A DNA stretch of 64,000 nt, from contig CM037838.1 in NCBI GenBank assembly GCA_021234535.1, positions 27,939,969 through 28,003,968 on the forward strand, read 5' to 3'. This DNA comes from Stichopus chloronotus. Lineage: Eukaryota > Echinodermata > Holothuroidea > Aspidochirotida > Stichopodidae. Within the stretch, counting starts at the first letter, position 1. Every line of letters begins with the position of its first letter. The notes below the pieces were generated by a model. That model was not told the DNA's origin. It saw nothing but the letters and a program-made list of their open reading frames with translations, and did no database searches. The translations under genes and the position numbers were made by a program. Of the stretch, positions 63,101-64,000 are shown in pieces.

Positions 63101-63900
63101 ATCTTCTGGCCAGGGCGTCCCAAGTCAACTCCTTGTCGGCATGAGCAGTTTTTAGACTACAAGGAAAAAAAATATCCATGTCCATACAAATATCTGCATT
63201 GTGTAAACAATTTAAACATCATGTCTGCTGTATACGTAGCAACAAGCTGTTTGGGGGAATTTGCTCAACTGTTAATGAGTGATGTTGTGCAATAATTGTT
63301 TCAAATGCCATATATGGCCATAGTTACTGCAATGTTTGGAGGGGTGCATCTTCTCATCATAACCTGTTTTGAAAAAGCAATTCTGCCAAACACTGAATGT
63401 TTTTGAAGCTAAGGGATACCTTTTAATGGTAATTTAATGAACTGGTGAAAAAATAAATGGTACATTTGAACCATTTTGCTGATAAAAAAAAAATTGCTTT
63501 AGGAACTACAAAGTTTTAATTTGATAATAGGTATACACTATATGGAGGAGGCTCTACCCTAACAAACTATTAATAATTGAGACAAAGTAATTACTTTACA
63601 CATCTAAATTGGCTTAACTTAAGGTTCTGCTGATAATAAACACACTTATATTTACACTGAAGCTTAAGATTACTGGATATGGCAGATCTTTACACAGATA
63701 TGACATACATAAACTGGGCATAGTTTATAACTGCCATAATGTGAACTGGAGGCATGTTTGATTATTCCAACAATAAAACTTGGAGATAGCAGTCAAAAAA
63801 CACTAAAAAACTCACTCGTTATAAATTTCATCCGTGATGAGCTTGGCAAAATCAAAGTCCTGACTAATCTTTGCAAACATCAGTCTGAACTGTATATCAT
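27014..63900 (-). CDS. UTP6: UTP6, SSU processome (UtpB) subunit; 5'-partial, 11 exons in window
   Basis: UTP6 is a nucleolar HAT-repeat protein of the UtpB module of the small-subunit processome, which acts with U3 snoRNA in 18S pre-rRNA processing. Eleven minus-strand exons were found: 63816-63900, 63071-63156, 42706-42854, 40935-41012, 38074-38209, 36872-36939, 32725-32802, 30155-30261, 29582-29648, 29063-29135, 27014-27171. All have GT-AG borders and join without a single phase conflict into about 360 codons ending at TAA (27,014-27,016). The joined protein follows the human order as I recall it: ELTWDALARRS, EMWNCFIRFLHERL, GKRL, NCGQLDEA, KPLSVEFFR, REAYEDAVREYG, DLWLDYIKMEYSH, then a WRA motif near the end. 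The N-terminal ~40% must lie beyond 64,000. The intron at 42,855-63,070 is about 20.2 kb and hosts an antisense gene. Confidence 0.93.
27172..29062 (-). other. UTP6 intron, 1.9 kb
   Basis: GT-AG intron; no other feature recognised inside it. Confidence 0.8.
29063..29135 (-). CDS. UTP6: UTP6 exon
   Basis: Acceptor CTTCCACAG, donor GTAAGT. Enters phase 0, leaves phase 1. Encodes VREAYEDAVREYGNTEP. A longer plus-strand open frame across this exon (29,038-29,307) is its shadow. Confidence 0.92.
29582..29648 (-). CDS. UTP6: UTP6 exon
   Basis: Acceptor GCCTTCTAG, donor GTATAG. Its first base completes the lysine codon from the previous exon. Encodes LKASKPLSVEFFRRKIF. Small (67 bases) and easily missed, but both phases fit. 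Confidence 0.88.
30155..30261 (-). CDS. UTP6: UTP6 exon
   Basis: Long T-tract acceptor ending TTTCAG, donor GTGAGT. Enters phase 0, leaves phase 2. Encodes PFKECYLEYVAINRG and RKMRKVYK, corresponding to a human KNKYLDWA...KKARAVFK segment (from memory). Confidence 0.9.
30262..32724 (-). other. UTP6 intron, 2.5 kb
   Basis: GT-AG intron containing the 47-bp minisatellite at 31,543-31,876. A small open frame pair at 31,212-31,457 on opposite strands has no support as a gene. Confidence 0.8.
31543..31876 (+). repeat. 47-bp minisatellite, about 7 copies
   Basis: The block CTGCAACATTAGYGTYGTCA, followed by TGCAGTGAGTGTGAA and TATGCATGA, recurs. The CAACAT position falls at 31555, 31597, 31644, 31691, 31738, 31785 and 31832. 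That is a constant 47-base period after a first 42-base unit. Units are diverged by point changes. It lies in a UTP6 intron. Confidence 0.92.
32725..32802 (-). CDS. UTP6: UTP6 exon
   Basis: Acceptor TTCTGCAG, donor GTAAGT, 26 codons in phase 0. Encodes LNLWIIGLDWCKFY and ends VEVLFD. Confidence 0.9.
33980..34699 (+). repeat. Tandemly diverged TGACATTTGACCT units
   Basis: Several diverged units of about 150-170 bases share the same order of phrases. An ATATGAGAT...CCAAGCTTCCC block is followed by an ATATC...TTCACAATTTGACCACTGT block. Then come ATGACATTTGACCTGCACC and a TACTCAATGTG block. Examples start near 34,020, 34,180, 34,310 and 34,440. Same family as 22,180-22,610. Confidence 0.65.
34700..36336 (+). 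repeat. 1.6-kb dispersed element, copy 1
   Basis: Starts at ACTTGAATGTCCAAATGCCC and ends in CCTTGCCTGCCTTCGGCAAGG plus an A-rich stretch. It aligns through its whole length, in the same orientation, with 51,091-52,796. The internal second half consists of sub-units each carrying ATGACCTTTGACCTCCA-like sequence. No open reading frame or terminal inverted repeats found, so it is non-autonomous. Confidence 0.85.
35976..35989 (-). promoter_or_regulatory. DR1-type nuclear-receptor motif
   Basis: TGACCTTTGACCTC is the reverse complement of GAGGTCAAAGGTCA, two AGGTCA half-sites separated by one base. It lies in repeat copy 1; binding is not shown. Confidence 0.4.
36872..36939 (-). CDS. UTP6: UTP6 exon
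   Basis: Acceptor CCATTTTAG, donor GTTAGA. Enters phase 1, leaves phase 0. Encodes FKQIREVFDEAISCVSPK. Confidence 0.88.
36940..38073 (-). other. UTP6 intron, 1.1 kb
   Basis: GT-AG intron; nothing further seen. Confidence 0.8.
38074..38209 (-). CDS. UTP6: UTP6 exon
   Basis: Acceptor TTTGATAG, donor GTGAGG. Enters phase 0, leaves phase 1. Encodes VDAHVNCGQLDEAIAVSERA followed by AAMWEMRLRI, a clear HAT-type helix pair. Confidence 0.93.
38210..40934 (-). other. UTP6 intron, 2.7 kb
   Basis: GT-AG intron containing the 16-bp tandem repeat at 38,533-38,600 and, just before it, a short run of GTCCCTCTACCAT-like repeats (about 38,384-38,442). Confidence 0.8.
38533..38600 (+). repeat. 16-bp tandem repeat, about 4 copies
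   Basis: The unit GATGCCCCTCTTTATG is repeated about four times with single-base changes. Confidence 0.9.
40935..41012 (-). CDS. UTP6: UTP6 exon
   Basis: Acceptor CCTTTTCAG, donor GTATGT, exactly 26 codons in phase 0. Begins RLMVLLSVLDRAS and ends YQLW. Confidence 0.9.
41013..42705 (-). other. UTP6 intron, 1.7 kb
   Basis: GT-AG intron. Loose TGTCC/CCAATA-type repeats lie at about 41,450-41,540. A 107-residue plus frame (41,480-41,803) has no motif and is taken as chance. Confidence 0.75.
42706..42854 (-). CDS. UTP6: UTP6 exon after the giant intron
   Basis: Acceptor CTCTCTTTTAAG and donor GTACGT; the exon is 149 bases. Entry in phase 1 gives a codon for D from G plus AC. Encodes HKIYEDGLQRTSSTEMW and NCFIRFLHERL, and ends in GK so that the next exon continues RL, as in the human GKRL. 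Confidence 0.93.
44243..45919 (+). CDS. Single-pass membrane receptor-like protein, three Ig-like domains, intronless
   Basis: One uninterrupted frame of 558 codons. I chose the ATG at 44,243 over the upstream in-frame one at 44,162. It has a good context (ACCATGG) and directly starts a signal peptide (residues 1-23, hydrophobic, ending ATLGA). Three Ig-like domains follow, with likely disulfides C45-C124 (RYRC), C167-C219 (YVC) and C260-C316 (LGC). Six N-glycosylation sequons lie at N66, N76, N113, N157, N223 and N263. A membrane helix spans about 352-378, followed by basic KSRGRKHR. The tail of ~180 residues contains YTPM (Y423), YEPM (Y440), YQVP (Y454), YMN (Y474) and a terminal DYDELNL (Y552). 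This order indicates a cell-surface recognition or adhesion receptor signalling through tyrosine phosphorylation; ligand and named family are unknown. It lies antisense inside a UTP6 intron and has no introns in its coding region, so it could be a retrocopy. Confidence 0.92.
   Translation: MARTQYITMVLTISLYFQATLGAIKMDETAHTIDLEEGETTTIHCTIKISAERICNKRIFSWIFVNSSGKEAYIANATGLSRQFAGLYSAAYYEKAIFDSSLKECIFTLELLNASSRLEGRYRCRWSNQMSEEVAINVFPSQESVKPHCSIDVTNFNQSVQEVELVCSASPINPFVKLMWFEEGKLMAPLMTEAKPGSLTSKAVLLPRDDSRTDVTYVCQAFNGTGHELPGRCSLNCQIDISISATMEDNTGQPRGTFKCPFNMSLEGIRYERQWLLDGKPIDRHDETDRFIIEGHTGVMHMTHISTEDNGKILGCTVKTTFGSYSAEMLIAWDMNKATKTPLAGAQSQPFPLMLLVVVVVIALLLVIAINVFVCSVITKSRGRKHRTVGRDAGPHMFQQQEALYASGVVAAGTNGRVVNEGYTPMTDVAPGRYDPEEPYEPMSNGEGKRDSEYQVPKVDEDGKAIKRQQSAKYMNTLGGGGGGAKSRGFSVFRFTKRKEQKHGNIADMDVCTGGDDDANIPQTSPNCYATPQYPPGSCLAVPPSKAAENDYDELNLK
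46132..46137 (+). terminator. Poly(A) signal of the Ig receptor gene
   Basis: AATAAA 213 bases after the stop codon, the first canonical hexamer downstream on the plus strand. Confidence 0.6.
46138..47285. other. Gene-free intronic stretch downstream of the receptor gene
   Basis: AT-rich; no further exon seen. Confidence 0.5.
47286..47345. repeat. TTAACTAA-type AT-rich palindromic cluster
   Basis: TTAGTTAACTAATTAACTAA, then AATTAATAATTTATTAATT (a perfect 9-bp inverted repeat around a single T), then AACTAATGAATTAA. Repeated TTAACTAA/TTAATTAA words make nested palindromes. Confidence 0.75.
47346..50811. other. Gene-free intronic stretch
   Basis: Only short chance frames, several in antisense pairs (for example 47,870-48,148). 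No repeats recognised apart from T- and A-runs. Confidence 0.45.
50812..50998 (+). repeat. About 43-bp tandem repeat, two good and two decayed copies
   Basis: ATTCACAGTAGGTTAGGTGT followed by ACAGCTT occurs at about 50,925 and 50,968 (period 43). Diverged versions (TTATTCAAGGTACTGTAGG and TTTATTCAAGGTGGGGTTAGG) precede them. Confidence 0.75.
51091..52796 (+). repeat. 1.7-kb dispersed element, copy 2
   Basis: Aligns end to end with 34,700-36,336 in the same orientation. Its second half has four sub-units with TGACCTTTGACC at 52,143, 52,287, 52,441 and 52,589 (spacing 144, 154 and 148 bases). No coding capacity. It lies in the giant UTP6 intron. Confidence 0.85.
52441..52454 (-). promoter_or_regulatory. 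DR1-type nuclear-receptor motif
   Basis: TGACCTTTGACCTC, the complement of GAGGTCAAAGGTCA; the homologous site in copy 1 is at 35,976-35,989. Variants lie at 52,143, 52,287 and 52,589. Confidence 0.4.
52797..58653. other. Gene-free intronic stretch with a few long chance frames
   Basis: The plus strand at 54,600-56,040 holds frames of 151, 96 and 128 residues with slightly higher G+C. I see no recognisable motif or supported start in them, so no gene is called. Otherwise AT-rich. Confidence 0.35.
58654..58856 (+). repeat. 20-bp minisatellite, about 10 diverged copies
   Basis: The unit GTGAAGGTGCCATCATCAAT recurs with a 20-base period. The last five units are the clearest, for example ending at 58,816 and 58,836. 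A DR1-like TGAACTTTGACCTC lies shortly before it at 58,419-58,432. Confidence 0.85.
58857..63070. other. Gene-free intronic stretch
   Basis: Contains the C11-A10 junction at 59,425-59,445. Also present is a 129-residue minus frame (58,953-59,342) without recognisable motif, and a G+C-richer 73-residue plus frame (60,816-61,037), also unrecognised. No gene is called. Confidence 0.4.
59425..59445. repeat. C11-A10 homopolymer junction
   Basis: C11 (59,425-59,435) directly followed by A10 (59,436-59,445), matching the junction at 17,855-17,874. Confidence 0.95.
63071..63156 (-). CDS. UTP6: UTP6 exon
   Basis: Acceptor CCTTGTAG and donor GTAAGT. Its first base completes the split aspartate codon of the previous exon. 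It carries the diagnostic ELTWDALARRS (human has a closely similar PLTWDYVARRE, from memory). Leaves in phase 1, matching the acceptor at 42,854 some 20 kb away. Confidence 0.92.
63157..63815 (-). other. UTP6 intron, 659 bp
   Basis: GT-AG intron between the two rightmost exons; no other feature recognised. Confidence 0.8.
63816..63900 (-). CDS. UTP6: UTP6 exon (first in window)
   Basis: Acceptor CTTTTAG and donor GTGAGT. Enters in phase 1 and leaves in phase 2. Encodes a HAT-like helix with FAKISQDFDFAKLI and ends in YN plus a split aspartate codon. Confidence 0.9.
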
Positions 63901-64000
63901 CTAAAAGAAAGAAATGAAACCTTAAAGTGTCAAATCCGATTCCACTAAAATTTTTGTCGCCGTGGTAATATTGGTTCAAGAAAGTGACTATCGAAGTAAA

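Overview
This window is intron-rich, AT-rich nuclear DNA from a eukaryote. Most six-frame open frames are short chance frames. The introns have ordinary GT-AG borders, and retroposon remains, microsatellites and dispersed repeats are frequent. The protein matches and the repeat style suggest a marine invertebrate deuterostome, perhaps an echinoderm such as a sea cucumber. That placement is inference; no species marker was seen.

Right half (27,014 to beyond 64,000, minus strand): eleven exons join in perfect phase into the C-terminal ~360 residues of UTP6, a HAT-repeat subunit of the small-subunit (SSU) processome. The 5' exons lie beyond the right edge. One intron (42,855-63,070) is about 20.2 kb. 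Inside it, on the opposite strand, lies a complete intronless coding region (44,243-45,919). It encodes a 558-residue type I membrane protein with a signal peptide, three Ig-like domains, one membrane helix and a tyrosine-rich tail carrying YxxM, YxN and YxxL motifs. A poly(A) signal follows 213 bases after its stop. This nested receptor is the most notable object here.

Left half (1-27,000): no complete gene was recognised. There are three exon-like signals: 708-877 on +, unidentified; 8,087-8,255 on +, weakly resembling the lumenal domain of PIGS; and a phase-compatible minus-strand pair at 19,987-20,089 and 15,745-15,947, which starts beside a CpG-richer stretch. Two decayed non-LTR retrotransposon 3' ends (about 2,689 and 5,548) and one tRNA-derived SINE (7,047-7,357, minus) are visible.

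Repeats: a 1.6-1.7 kb element occurs twice in the same orientation inside UTP6 introns (34,700-36,336 and 51,091-52,796). Its sub-units repeatedly carry TGACCTTTGACCTC, the complement of a DR1 nuclear-receptor half-site pair. Related degenerate units occur at 22.2-22.6 kb and 33.98-34.7 kb. Minisatellites lie at 31.5, 38.5, 50.8 and 58.65 kb. Perfect palindromes and long C or G homopolymers, several abutting A or T runs, are scattered through the window. No tRNA, rRNA or CRISPR array was seen.
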